A stretch of 64,000 nt of DNA from Nitrobacteraceae bacterium AZCC 2146 (GTDB taxonomy: Bacteria > Pseudomonadota > Alphaproteobacteria > Rhizobiales > Xanthobacteraceae). The notes beneath the pieces are model-generated. The model made no database searches. It worked only from the letters and a program-made list of their open reading frames with translations, and was not told the origin of the DNA. Below are positions 14,423-23,340 of this stretch, in pieces. The position numbers and the translations under genes were made by a program. The stretch lies in assembly GCA_036924855.1 (NCBI GenBank), contig JBAGRP010000001.1, positions 930,001 through 994,000 on the forward strand, in the 5' to 3' direction. The number at the start of each line of letters is the position of its first letter. The first letter of the stretch is position 1.

Positions 14423-16252
14423 ATGTCCGATCGTAGTTTGCCGTCGATCCGGCCGGCGCCAGATCAAGCCGCCGTAAATCCGTATGTGCTCATGATCATG
14501 CTGTGGATCGCGACTGCGGTAGCACTTGGGCTGCCCGCCATCCGCGGCGGGGTATTCGATGCGATGTCGACCGACGACGCGATGCGGCTGGCCGAAGTCC
14601 GCGACCTGATCGCGGGGCAAGGCTGGTTCGATCTGGTCCAGCACCGGCTCGATCCGCCGGGGCTCCTGATGCACTGGTCGCGCGTCACCGATGTGCCGCT
14701 CGCCGCCATGATCCTGCTGATGAGGCCGGTGCTGGGAATTCACGGCGCGGAGGCCGCCACGCTGTTCGTGTGGCCGCTGCTGCTGTTCGCCGCCACGCTG
14801 CTGTCGGTCGCGGCCGTTGCGCGGCAGCTGTACGACCGAGGCAATAGTGCCATGGTGGCGATGGCCGCCGCCATTTTGACCGTGCTGTCGGTGCCCGCTC
14901 TGATTCATTTCCGGCCCGGCGCCATCGATCACCACAATGCGCAGATCGTGCTGTTGCTGGCGCTGTTGCTATTCGCATCGCAAATCGAGCGCAGCGCGAT
15001 GAAGGCTGCGTTCGGCGGCGTGATGGCGTCGCTGTCGCTGGCGATCGGCCTCGAGATGCTGCCGGCCATCGCTGCAATCTGTCTTGTGGTGGCCGGCCTG
15101 TTGATCTGGCGCGGCGCCGATGTCCGACGACAGGTTGCGGCTTTCGGCGCGGCGCTGGCGCTGTCGACCCTAGCGCTCGCCGCGGCGCTGATCCCGCTGC
15201 CGTCGCTGGCGTCACCGGTTTGCGATGCGATGGGCGGACCGTTTCTGCTGCTCGTCGCCGGCGGCGGTGTCAGCCTGATGACGGTCGCGGGCATCGATCG
15301 CTGGCGATCGTCGCTGGGCCTGCGGCTGGCCTCAAGCGCGATCGCCGGCGTTCTGCTGATCGGTGCGTTCTTCAAGCTGTATCCGGGCTGCATGGCATCG
15401 CCCTATGCCCAGGTCGATCCGCTCCTCGCATCGATATGGCTCGACCGGGTCGCGGAATCCATGTCGTTCGCCGCCATGCTGGAACTGGCGCCGCAGCAAA
15501 TCCTGGCCTTCTACGGCTTTCCCTTGCTCGCGCTGGGCCTCGCCATTGCGGCCCTGATCCGTGGCGCGCCGGCTTCTCGGTTCCGATTTGTGCCAGGCGC
15601 CGTCACGCTGGCGGCGCTGATCGCCACCAGCCTGTGGCAGGTGCGCGGCGCCGCTGCGGCGACCATCATCGCAGCGCCGATCTTCGCCGCCAGCGTTGCC
15701 AGCCTATGGCCCCGGCTTGCCGAGGGACGCAAATGGCTGCTGGTGACCTTGATTGCTTCGCCCGCGAGTTTGGGCGGCCTCGGCGTCGCGGCGCGTCCCC
15801 TGATCGATGCGATCCTGAAACCGCCGATGACGATGGCGGCGCAAAATCCCACGGCATCGTGCCAGACCGTATCGGGCGTGGCGCCGCTGGCGCAATTGCC
15901 GCCGGGCCGCGTGATGGCGCCGATCGATCTCGGCCCCGCGATCCTTGTCGCTACAAAGCATTCCATCTTCGCGGCGCCCTATCATCGCAACAATGACGGC
16001 AATCTGGCGATGCTCAACCTGATGCGGGCGCCGCTTGCGGCGGTGCCGCAGATGCTGCGCGACCTCCGGGTCGATTACGTCGTGCTGTGCCCGGCCGCGC
16101 CCGAGCAGGCCAGTTTCGCCAGATTATCGCCTGACGGCCTCGCGGCCCGGCTCGGTCGCGGAGAGAACATCGACAGGCTCGAGCCGTTGTCGCTCGATGC
16201 CGCCACACCCCTGGCCGTCTGGCGCGTGCAGCCGGCAAAGCCGGCGACCTGA
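14423..16252 (+). CDS. GT-C-like polytopic membrane protein
   Basis: 609-residue protein with about 11-12 hydrophobic segments from residue 20 to about 450 and a soluble C-terminal part. After the first helix comes STDDAMRLAEVRDL, an acidic pair in the first external loop, then GQGWFDLVQHRLDPPGLLMHWSRVTDVP. This arrangement is seen in GT-C glycosyltransferases and oligosaccharyltransferase-like proteins that use lipid-linked sugars. Later, HFRPGAIDHHNAQI resembles another conserved loop. I infer a role in envelope glycan modification; donor and acceptor cannot be told. Confidence 0.6.
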   Translation: MSDRSLPSIRPAPDQAAVNPYVLMIMLWIATAVALGLPAIRGGVFDAMSTDDAMRLAEVRDLIAGQGWFDLVQHRLDPPGLLMHWSRVTDVPLAAMILLMRPVLGIHGAEAATLFVWPLLLFAATLLSVAAVARQLYDRGNSAMVAMAAAILTVLSVPALIHFRPGAIDHHNAQIVLLLALLLFASQIERSAMKAAFGGVMASLSLAIGLEMLPAIAAICLVVAGLLIWRGADVRRQVAAFGAALALSTLALAAALIPLPSLASPVCDAMGGPFLLLVAGGGVSLMTVAGIDRWRSSLGLRLASSAIAGVLLIGAFFKLYPGCMASPYAQVDPLLASIWLDRVAESMSFAAMLELAPQQILAFYGFPLLALGLAIAALIRGAPASRFRFVPGAVTLAALIATSLWQVRGAAAATIIAAPIFAASVASLWPRLAEGRKWLLVTLIASPASLGGLGVAARPLIDAILKPPMTMAAQNPTASCQTVSGVAPLAQLPPGRVMAPIDLGPAILVATKHSIFAAPYHRNNDGNLAMLNLMRAPLAAVPQMLRDLRVDYVVLCPAAPEQASFARLSPDGLAARLGRGENIDRLEPLSLDAATPLAVWRVQPAKPAT

Positions 16253-16277
16253 GCACGCTCCGTCATCCTCATTGCGA

Positions 16278-16982
16278 TCAGTCGAGGCCGCGCTCGCGGC
16301 TGAGCCGCACCATCTCCTCGATGAACAGCGCCTTCTGCTTGTCATCGAGGCTGGCGAACAGCGGCTCGGCGGCGTCGGCGACGTTGCGCTGATCGACGGC
16401 GCGGTCGTTGAGGAACTGGGCCTCATTACGCATCTGCTCGATGATGTCGTCCGGGGGATCGCGCTGGGCGCGGGCAATGCGAAGCTTCAGACGATCGGCG
16501 CCATTGTTGCCGAGATAGTGCATGGCGCTGTTGAAGCCGGACCAGTGCTTCTCCTGCTCGGGCGTGAGATTCAGCGACGTCTTGATCCGGGCGATGTTGG
16601 CATCGCTGTTGGCGACCACCTGCTCGGCAGTGAGTTGCGGTTCGGGCGCCGGCTCGGCGCCCTTCTTGCCTTTGGCGCCCTTGGCCACCCTGGTCGCTTT
16701 CGCGCCGGGCGCCGCTCCGGACACCGGCCCGCGGACATTGCTGTTACTGGCGGGCACGCCGAGCACGCCGCCAACCACGCCGACGACGCCACCGATCGCA
16801 CCGCCCAGCACGCCGCCGATCGGTCCCGCGGCCCTGTTGCCCTGCTTGGCGCCCTGCTGCACGCCCTGCACCAGTCCCTGCGCCTGAACGGTTGCAGCGT
16901 TCGCCAGCAGCACGAGGGCGCTGACGCCGAGAATGAGATGCAGTTGGGAGCGCATGCGCATCGGCAGTGTCCGTGGGATCAT
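16278..16982 (-). CDS. LTXXQ/Spy-type periplasmic protein
   Basis: 234-residue protein with an N-terminal signal-like helix (LHLILGVSALVLLANAATVQA). A Gly-rich hydrophobic stretch follows (GGVLGGAIGGVVGVVGGVLG) that could be a membrane-associated hairpin, then a Lys/Ala linker. The C-terminal helical domain contains LNLTPEQEKHW and a second helix pair, the LTxxQ signature of the Spy/CpxP family of envelope-stress chaperones. I start at 16982, where GGAG lies 6 nt upstream; 17039 is possible but less supported. Convergent with the GT-C-like gene. Confidence 0.65.
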   Translation of the reverse strand: MIPRTLPMRMRSQLHLILGVSALVLLANAATVQAQGLVQGVQQGAKQGNRAAGPIGGVLGGAIGGVVGVVGGVLGVPASNSNVRGPVSGAAPGAKATRVAKGAKGKKGAEPAPEPQLTAEQVVANSDANIARIKTSLNLTPEQEKHWSGFNSAMHYLGNNGADRLKLRIARAQRDPPDDIIEQMRNEAQFLNDRAVDQRNVADAAEPLFASLDDKQKALFIEEMVRLSRERGLD

Positions 16983-17186
16983 CAGGTTCTCCAAAAATCT
17001 TGTGCCTTCGCGTTGCAACAAGCCAATCACGTCGATCATGCGGACATTATCGTTTTCGGCGCGATCAAGTCCACCGTTCGCGCGGCAACCACTGTGGACC
17101 TCGCCGATCCCGTCCTGTTAAATAAGGCAAGCGCCACACGGAACCGTGTCGGCGCATAAAAACGAAAAATGCTTCAAGGGGTGAAA

Positions 17187-18176
17187 ATGTCGACCAACAA
17201 GAAGAAACTGCTGATCACTGAATCGATGTCGCAACAGGGTTGGGCGCTGTTCAACGAGCGCGGCGATATCGAGACCGTGCAATTTTCCAATCTGATTTCC
17301 GCCGCCGATTTTTCCGCACTGCTGCAGCAGCAGGCGCCGGTGCATGGCGTGGCGCTGGGCGCGACGCGGTTCGGCGAGCCGGAACTCGAAGCCTCCCGGG
17401 ACATGAAGGTCGTGGCGCGGATCGGCGTCGGCTATGATTCCGTTGATGTCACGGCGCTGAGCAAGCACAAGGTGCCGCTGATGATCGCCGGCACCGCCAA
17501 TTCGCCGTCGGTCGCCGAGCAGGCGCTGTTCATGATGCTGACGCTGGCGAAGCGCGCCGCGGAACTGCATGCGCTGGTCAAGGATGGCAAGTGGAGCGCG
17601 CGGCTCGGGCTGCTGCCGTTCGACCTGTTCGGCAAGACCGTGCTGATCCTCGGCTTCGGCCGCATTGGCACCCGCACCGCCAAGCGTTGCCTGGCGATGG
17701 AAATGACCGTGCTGGTCTACGATCCCTATGTGTCGCCCGACACCATCAAGGCCGCCGGTTGCGAACCGGTGGCCGATCTCGACGCAGCGTTGCCGCGCGC
17801 CGATTTCGTCAGCATCCATTGCCCGAAGACGAAGGAGACCACCGGCCTGTTCGACGCGGCCCGGATCGCGCGCATGAAACCGTCGGCCTATCTGATCAAT
17901 ACCGCGCGCGGCGGTATCGTCGTGGAAGCCGCGCTGTATGACGCACTGGTGACGGGAAACCTCGCCGGCGCTGGACTCGATGTGTTCGAATCGGAGCCGC
18001 CGCCGTTCGGCCACGCGCTGTTCGAACTGCCCAACGTGATCATCGCGCCGCATGTCGCCGGCGTCACCCGCGAGGCGCTCGACCGGATGGGCCTGCAGAC
18101 CGCGCGCAATATGTTGAGTGTGCTCGACAGCGAGCCGATCCGGCAGAACGTCGTTAACGCAGACGTGCTCGGCTGA
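17187..18176 (+). CDS. D-isomer-specific 2-hydroxyacid dehydrogenase
   Basis: 329-residue NAD(P)-dependent dehydrogenase of the SerA/GyaR superfamily. The Rossmann motif ILGFGRIGTRTA is at residues 154-165. The catalytic triad is visible as Arg241 (NTARGG), Glu270 (DVFESEPP) and His289 (APHVAG). It lacks the C-terminal ACT domain of long phosphoglycerate dehydrogenases, so it probably acts on a small 2-hydroxy acid; the substrate is open. The start at 17187 follows AAGGGGTG. An amidase gene follows 67 bp later on the same strand. Confidence 0.9.
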   Translation: MSTNKKKLLITESMSQQGWALFNERGDIETVQFSNLISAADFSALLQQQAPVHGVALGATRFGEPELEASRDMKVVARIGVGYDSVDVTALSKHKVPLMIAGTANSPSVAEQALFMMLTLAKRAAELHALVKDGKWSARLGLLPFDLFGKTVLILGFGRIGTRTAKRCLAMEMTVLVYDPYVSPDTIKAAGCEPVADLDAALPRADFVSIHCPKTKETTGLFDAARIARMKPSAYLINTARGGIVVEAALYDALVTGNLAGAGLDVFESEPPPFGHALFELPNVIIAPHVAGVTREALDRMGLQTARNMLSVLDSEPIRQNVVNADVLG

Positions 18177-18243
18177 GGCTGCGGATTGCTGGCGCGGTCC
18201 ATCCGCGCTAGCAATCCCTTCCCTCCTTTCGAGTGTCCCCTGC

Positions 18244-19668
18244 ATGTCTTTCAAGGAATACGGCGCCTACGACGCGCTCGGTCTCGCCGAACTGGTTCGC
18301 ACCAGACAGGTCAGCGCCCGGGAATTGCTCGACGAGGCCGTAGCGCGCACCGAGCGGGTCGATCCTGACGTCAACGCCGTCGTGGTGCGGCACGACGATT
18401 ACGCGCAGCGCCAGATCGACAACGGCCTGCCCGATGCGCCGTTCACAGGCGTGCCGTTCCTGCTCAAGGATCTCGAACTGCTCGACGGCACCCGCACCAC
18501 CTTCGGCGCCAACCTCTACAAGAACAGCGTCGCCGATCACACCGGCACCCTCGCACAGCGTTTTCTGAATGCCGGGCTGACCATCTTCGGCAAGAGCGCC
18601 AGTCCCGAATTCGGCTTGATGCCGACCACGGAATGCCGCCTGCACGGCCCGACCCGCAATCCCTGGAATCTGGACCACTCCTCGGGTGGCTCGTCCGGCG
18701 GCGCGGCGGCGGCAGTGGCTGCGCGAATCCTGCCGGTAGCGCATGCCAGCGATGGCGGCGGCTCGATCCGGATTCCGGCAGCGGCCTGTGGCGTGTTCGG
18801 CCTGAAGCCGACGCGGGCGCGCAATCCGCTCGGCCCCGACAAGGCGGAAGGCTGGGGCGGCTTCTCCTGCGGCCATGTGGTCAGCATCAGCGTTCGCGAC
18901 AGCGCGGCGATGCTCGACGCCGTCCACGGCCCGGAGCCCACCAGCCCCTATATGGCGCCGGCACCCGAGCGTCCGTTTCTCGATGAAGTCGGCCGCGATC
19001 CCGGCCGGCTGCGGATCTTCTTCACCGACAAGTCGCCCTATGGCGACGCGATCGATCCGGAGATCGCCGCTGCGGTGCGCGATGTCGCGAAAATGCTGGC
19101 AGGCCTCGGCCACCATGTCGAGGAACGCGCGCCGGCGCTGCCGACCGATCCGGCGCTGGTGATCTCCGCGGTCGTCGCCGCCAACACCGCGGCGACGGTG
19201 CGGCTCGCCGAGCAGAAATTCGGCCGCGCGATGACGTCGGATGATTTCGAGAAACTCACGCTCGGCAGCGCGCACAATGCGCGCAAGGCCAGCGCGGTCG
19301 ACTACGTTGCTGCACTGCAGAATGCGTTTCAGATCTCGCGCAGCGTTACTGGCTTCTTCGCCGACTGCGATGTCTTCCTGGCGCCTACCCTGTGCCTGCC
19401 CCCGGTACGGATCGGCGAGATTGATACCATGTCCGACAATCTCGGCCAGATCCCGCCGCTGCTGCGGCGCTACATGCCTGGTACCAGCATGGCCAACATG
19501 TCCGGTCAGCCCTCAATGTCGGTACCATTGGCGTGGAACGGTAATGGACTGCCGCTCGGCATGATGTTCACCGCGCGGTTCGGCGATGAGGCCACGCTGT
19601 TGCGCCTGGCCGCACAACTTGAGACCGAGCGTCCCTGGAAGGATCGGCGTCCGCCGGTTTGCGCCTAG
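18244..19668 (+). CDS. Amidase (amidase signature family)
   Basis: 474-residue amidase-signature hydrolase. The Ser-cisSer-Lys triad is visible as Lys75 (PFLLKDLE), Ser150 in the Gly/Ser-rich SSGGSSGGAA motif and Ser174 (GGGSIRIPAA). GVFGLKPTR follows, as in the family. Length matches single-domain amidases. No signal peptide, so it is cytoplasmic. The substrate cannot be told from sequence. It probably shares a transcript with the 2-hydroxyacid dehydrogenase upstream. Confidence 0.9.
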   Translation: MSFKEYGAYDALGLAELVRTRQVSARELLDEAVARTERVDPDVNAVVVRHDDYAQRQIDNGLPDAPFTGVPFLLKDLELLDGTRTTFGANLYKNSVADHTGTLAQRFLNAGLTIFGKSASPEFGLMPTTECRLHGPTRNPWNLDHSSGGSSGGAAAAVAARILPVAHASDGGGSIRIPAAACGVFGLKPTRARNPLGPDKAEGWGGFSCGHVVSISVRDSAAMLDAVHGPEPTSPYMAPAPERPFLDEVGRDPGRLRIFFTDKSPYGDAIDPEIAAAVRDVAKMLAGLGHHVEERAPALPTDPALVISAVVAANTAATVRLAEQKFGRAMTSDDFEKLTLGSAHNARKASAVDYVAALQNAFQISRSVTGFFADCDVFLAPTLCLPPVRIGEIDTMSDNLGQIPPLLRRYMPGTSMANMSGQPSMSVPLAWNGNGLPLGMMFTARFGDEATLLRLAAQLETERPWKDRRPPVCA

Positions 19669-19765
19669 AAACAGCCACAGCTACTATCAACAAGGAACTA
19701 CACAGCGACTTAAGAGTCGGTGTGGTATACTATGTATCTCTGTAGTTCTGCCGGGGGACAAATTT

Positions 19766-20227
19766 TTGACTCAAAGCGATCCGACCGATAATGCACTCGC
19801 GGCGATCGCGAGCATTCTCGATCATTCCAGTGAAAAGCCGGACGACAAGGCGGAAGGGGAGTCAGAGACTCCGTCTGACTCTCAGCCCCCCACACCTGTT
19901 GCGGAAGAAGCGGAAGAAGAAGCCGCTCCCGCTTTGGTCGAGCCGGTCGGTGTCGAGCACTATTCGAAGCTAGGTCCCGGCCCGCTCGATGCCATCCGGT
20001 TTCGCTGGACCGCGCGGCGCGACGACGACGGCAACTATTTCGTCGACGAGACCATCGGCCCGAATTCGCGGCCGCTGGTCCTGGGCCCGATGCCATCAGA
20101 CGAAGTCGTCAAATTCATCGATGATCGCGAGCGCGAGGCGCGTGCGCGTTTTGAAGCGCTGAAGACCGAGATGACGACGGGCCATCGTGCGCCGGATCGT
20201 GATCGGTATGACGACAGTGAGAGTTGA
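19766..20227 (+). CDS. Conserved hypothetical protein, TTG start
   Basis: 153-residue protein. The first 70 residues are acidic and low-complexity (EEAEEEAAPA). The C-terminal half looks folded: LDAIRFRWTARRDDDGNYFVDE, then SRPLVLGPMPSDEVVKFIDDREREAR. No ATG begins the frame; TTG 19766 has GGGGGA 8 nt upstream. Unknown function. The region 19669-19765 before it contains TATACT (19726-19731) but no matching -35 box. Confidence 0.55.
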   Translation: MTQSDPTDNALAAIASILDHSSEKPDDKAEGESETPSDSQPPTPVAEEAEEEAAPALVEPVGVEHYSKLGPGPLDAIRFRWTARRDDDGNYFVDETIGPNSRPLVLGPMPSDEVVKFIDDREREARARFEALKTEMTTGHRAPDRDRYDDSES

Positions 20228-20333
20228 GCTCGCGCTTCTTCCCCGATTGAACCGTGCGATCCTCCCTGTAAACTGAACGCAACGCGCACGCCGCCTGGCA
20301 GTCGACGCGAGAAACGTTTGGGGAGAAAACATC

Positions 20334-21116
20334 ATGGTTCGTATCGTGGCTGCATGGCTTGCCGCCTGCTTTTTGCTAACGGCGCCGTTGCATGCCCAGA
20401 CGCCTCTCCCTTCTCGGCTCGATGACATCATCTCCCGCGGCACCCTGCGGGTCGGCCTGACCGGCGACTATCTGCCATTCAGTTCGTTCGATCCGGCGAC
20501 CACGAAGTTCAGCGGCTTCGATGTCGAAATGGCGGAGCAGCTTGGCCAGGCGCTCGGCGTCAGGATCGATTATGTCCACACCAGCTGGCCGAAACTGTCT
20601 TCGGATTTCGCAGCTGATCAGTTCGACATCGCGATGGGCGGCGTCTCGATCACGCTGGATCGCCAGAAGAAGGGATTGTTCTCGACGCCGATCATGCGCG
20701 AAGGCAAGACGCCGATCGCGCGCTGCGTCGACAAGGACAGGTTCGATACCATCGCCGAGATCGACCGGCCGGGCGTCCGCGTCATCGTCAATCCCGGCGG
20801 CACCAATGAGCGTTTTGCGCGTGCGCAGATCAAGAACGCCGAGATCACGGTCTATAACGACAATGTCCGCATCTTCGACGAGATCGCCAAAGGGAATGCC
20901 GACCTGATGATGACGGATGCCTCGGAGACCAAGTATCAGCAGAAGCTGCATCCCGGCGTGCTCTGCGCCGTGCATCCCGACAAGCCGTTCGACTTCGCCG
21001 AAAAGGCCTACTGGCTGCAGCGCGATGTCGCGCTGAAGGCCTTTGTCGACCAGTGGCTGCACCTGATGCAGGAGAACGGCAGCTTCCGCGCCATCACCAG
21101 CCGCTGGTTCGAGTAG
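20334..21116 (+). CDS. pheC: Periplasmic cyclohexadienyl (arogenate/prephenate) dehydratase
   Basis: 260-residue protein with a signal peptide (VAAWLAACFLLTAPLHA) and a periplasmic binding-protein fold. It carries the stretches that set PheC-type dehydratases apart from transport binding proteins: TLRVGLTGDYLPFS, DIAMGGVSITLDRQ, GVRVIVNPGGTNERFARAQI, DLMMTDASE and CAVHPDKPFDFAEKAYWL. PheC converts prephenate or arogenate to phenylpyruvate or phenylalanine in the periplasm. An amino-acid-binding-protein role is the alternative, but the motif match is close. Confidence 0.8.
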   Translation: MVRIVAAWLAACFLLTAPLHAQTPLPSRLDDIISRGTLRVGLTGDYLPFSSFDPATTKFSGFDVEMAEQLGQALGVRIDYVHTSWPKLSSDFAADQFDIAMGGVSITLDRQKKGLFSTPIMREGKTPIARCVDKDRFDTIAEIDRPGVRVIVNPGGTNERFARAQIKNAEITVYNDNVRIFDEIAKGNADLMMTDASETKYQQKLHPGVLCAVHPDKPFDFAEKAYWLQRDVALKAFVDQWLHLMQENGSFRAITSRWFE

Positions 21117-21131
21117 TTTCGCGCGCGCTGA

Positions 21132-21539
21132 CTAGCCGCCGACCGGGCCGGCATAGTCCTCGTCGGTGACCTTCTCCATCCAGGTCGCAAAGCTGCCGTC
21201 GAGGGATTCCTGCATGGCGATGTGGGTCATGGCGTTGCTGGGTGCCGCGCCATGCCAGTGCTTCTCGCCGGGCGGAATCCATACGGTATCGCCGGGCTTG
21301 ATCTCGCGGATCGGCCCGCCCACGCTCTGCACCCGGCCGACGCCGGAGATCACATACAGCGTCTGGCCGAGCGGATGGGTATGCCACGCGGTGCGCGCGC
21401 CCGGCTCGAAGGCGACACGCGTCGCCACCAGCCGCGCCGGGGTTTCCGCCGCGATGATCGGGTCCTGAAACACCGTGCCCGTAAAGTAGTCCTGCGGCGC
21501 GCGGCCCGTTGGCCGCGAGCCTGCGTGATGGATCTTCAT
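21132..21539 (-). CDS. Cupin-domain protein
   Basis: 135-residue single-cupin protein. Metal ligands are visible: His53 and His55 (TAWHTHPLGQTLYVISG) and the second-motif His residues in PPGEKHWHGAA. This type is similar to small cupins annotated as carboxymuconolactone decarboxylase partners or mandelonitrile lyase-like enzymes. The specific reaction is unknown. GGAG lies 8 nt before ATG 21539. Convergent with pheC. Confidence 0.8.
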   Translation of the reverse strand: MKIHHAGSRPTGRAPQDYFTGTVFQDPIIAAETPARLVATRVAFEPGARTAWHTHPLGQTLYVISGVGRVQSVGGPIREIKPGDTVWIPPGEKHWHGAAPSNAMTHIAMQESLDGSFATWMEKVTDEDYAGPVGG

Positions 21540-21557
21540 GGCACGGTCTCCTCTGTA

Positions 21558-21658
21558 ACCCTCATGGTGAGGAGCGCGTCTTCGCGCGTCTCGAACCATG
21601 AGATGTGTGGCCCTCATCCTTCGAGACGTGGCCCGGTGGCCGCTCTTCAGGATGAGGG
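21558..21658. repeat. Bradyrhizobiaceae-type palindromic intergenic repeat
   Basis: A nested palindrome between two minus-strand genes: CGTCTCGAA (21587-21595) with TTCGAGACG (21620-21628) at the core and CCTCAT/ATGAGG-type outer arms. The wording (CCCTCATGGTGAGGAGCG...CAGGATGAGGG) is a repeat I know as abundant in Bradyrhizobium and Rhodopseudomonas genomes. Confidence 0.75.
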
Positions 21659-21673
21659 ATATCCGTTGGTGCG

Positions 21674-22372
21674 TTACTTCTTCGATGCCGCGTAGCGCGC
21701 CTTGGTTTCGGCGTTCATCGGATAGAGGCCCGGCAGCGATGCGCCGTTGTTGACCTCGTCGACGATCCACGCCTCCATGCGCTCCTGCTCGGCGCCTTCG
21801 GCGAGAATGAGATCGAGGAACGCCTTCGGGATCACCACGGCGCCATCCTGGTCGGCGACGATGACGTCATCCGGGAAGATCGCGACGCCGCCGCAACCGA
21901 TCGGTTCGCCCCAGCCGACGAAGGTCAGGCCGGCCACCGACGGCGGCGCGGCATAGCCGTCGCACCACACCGCCATGCCGGTGCCGAGCACGCCTTCAAG
22001 GTCGCGCACCACGCCATCGGTGATCAGCGCCGCGACGCCGCGCTTGACCATGCGGGCACAGAGAATGTCGCCGAAGATGCCGGCGTCGGTGATGCCCATG
22101 GCATCGACCACGGCGATGCAGCCTTCGGGCATCGCCTCGATGGCGGTGCGGGTCGAGATCGGCGACGACCAGGATTCAGGAGTGGCGAGATCTTCGCGCG
22201 CCGGCACAAAGCGCAGCGTGAAAGCGGGACCGACCAGGCGCGGCTGGCCGGGGCGCAGTGGCTTCGCGCCGCGCAGCCAGACGTTGCGCAGTCCCTTCTT
22301 CAGCAGAACCGTGGTGATGGTCGCGGTGGACACGCGCGACAGGGTGGCGATGGCTTCGGGGGTCAGGGACAT
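21674..22372 (-). CDS. RraA-like / HMG-aldolase family protein
   Basis: 232-residue member of the RraA/4-hydroxy-4-methyl-2-oxoglutarate aldolase family. Family segments include STATITTVLLKKGLRNVWLRG at the start, CIAVVDAMGITDAGIFGDIL, the catalytic-site GVAALITDGVVRDLEG, and FPDDVIVADQDGAVVIP at the end. In aldolase members the Arg/Asp of the DGxxRD segment binds metal and substrate; here VRD is present. Whether it is an aldolase, a decarboxylase or a regulator cannot be decided. Start at 22372. Confidence 0.8.
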   Translation of the reverse strand: MSLTPEAIATLSRVSTATITTVLLKKGLRNVWLRGAKPLRPGQPRLVGPAFTLRFVPAREDLATPESWSSPISTRTAIEAMPEGCIAVVDAMGITDAGIFGDILCARMVKRGVAALITDGVVRDLEGVLGTGMAVWCDGYAAPPSVAGLTFVGWGEPIGCGGVAIFPDDVIVADQDGAVVIPKAFLDLILAEGAEQERMEAWIVDEVNNGASLPGLYPMNAETKARYAASKK

Positions 22373-22611
22373 GGACGCAGGGCTCTTTGGGTCAGAGGAG
22401 GATTGGCGGCGCATCTTGCGGCGGAAAGCCATCGCGTCAAGCCACGATTTCGCGGCATGCGGCATAGGCATGCATCGCTGGCGATCACTCCGGCTTATCG
22501 CAGTGATGCGCATTAATTTATTGAAGTCGCTCGCTTATTTTCAGATTGCGAATTCCACTGGCGGATAAAACGCGCTATGCGTGGAATATCCAACACAGAT
22601 GTTGTGAGGCC

Positions 22612-23340
22612 ATGGTCGCAGCTCTCTCTCCGCCCCGCATTCTGCCCAGCGGCGACGCCGCCATTACCGTGGAGTTCAGCCGCACCATCGACGCGGAGGC
22701 GAACCGGCGGGTGCTGGCGCTCGACCGGCTGGTGGCCAGCGACGCGCTCACGGGCGTCACCGAGACGGTGCCGACCTATCGCTCCCTGCTGGTGCACTAC
22801 GATTCCCTGCAGATCGGCTTCGAGGCGCTCGGCGACAAGCTGACCGAACTGGCGCTGCGGCCGCTGCCGGAAGCCACGGCGACGCGGCGCTGGCGGATTC
22901 CTGTCGTCTATGGCGGCGAGAACGGCATCGACCTCGAGGACGTCGCCAAGACGCTGAACATCACCCCGGACGAGGTGGTGGCGCGCCATGTCGGCGGCGA
23001 CTACCGCGTCGCCATGATCGGCTTCACGCCCGGCTGGTCGTATCTCAGCGGCCTGCCCGATTCGATGCAGATGTCGCGGCGGCAGAATCCGCGGCTGCTG
23101 ACGCCGCCCGGCACGATCTCGATCGGCGGCATCCAGACCGGCGTGCAGTGCCTCGCCGGCCCCAGCGGCTGGCACCTGCTCGGCCGCACGGCGGTGCGGA
23201 CCTATCAGCTGCATCGCGATCCGATCTTTTTGCTGGAGCCCGGCGACGCCGTGACCTTTTCCGCCGTCGATGAGAAGACCTTTGCCGAACAGGACCGCGC
23301 CGCCGAAGGCGGCGAATTCGTTGCCGAGCTGATGTCATGA
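22612..23340 (+). CDS. pxpB: 5-oxoprolinase subunit PxpB
   Basis: 242-residue KipI/allophanate-hydrolase subunit 1-type protein: PSGDAAITVEFSRTID at the N-terminus, the central RRWRIPVVYGGENGIDLEDVA, and the conserved IGFTPGWSYLSGLP and NPRLLTPPGTISIGG segments. With PxpC and PxpA it forms the ATP-dependent 5-oxoprolinase that opens pyroglutamate to glutamate. Its stop overlaps pxpC by 4 bp (ATGA). The gene order B-C-A is the usual one. Confidence 0.92.
   Translation: MVAALSPPRILPSGDAAITVEFSRTIDAEANRRVLALDRLVASDALTGVTETVPTYRSLLVHYDSLQIGFEALGDKLTELALRPLPEATATRRWRIPVVYGGENGIDLEDVAKTLNITPDEVVARHVGGDYRVAMIGFTPGWSYLSGLPDSMQMSRRQNPRLLTPPGTISIGGIQTGVQCLAGPSGWHLLGRTAVRTYQLHRDPIFLLEPGDAVTFSAVDEKTFAEQDRAAEGGEFVAELMS

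Noticed and set aside
19710..19731. Possible promoter TTAAGA...TATACT before the TTG-start gene
   Set aside because: The spacing is 10 bp, too short for a sigma70 promoter, and no better -35 box is present.
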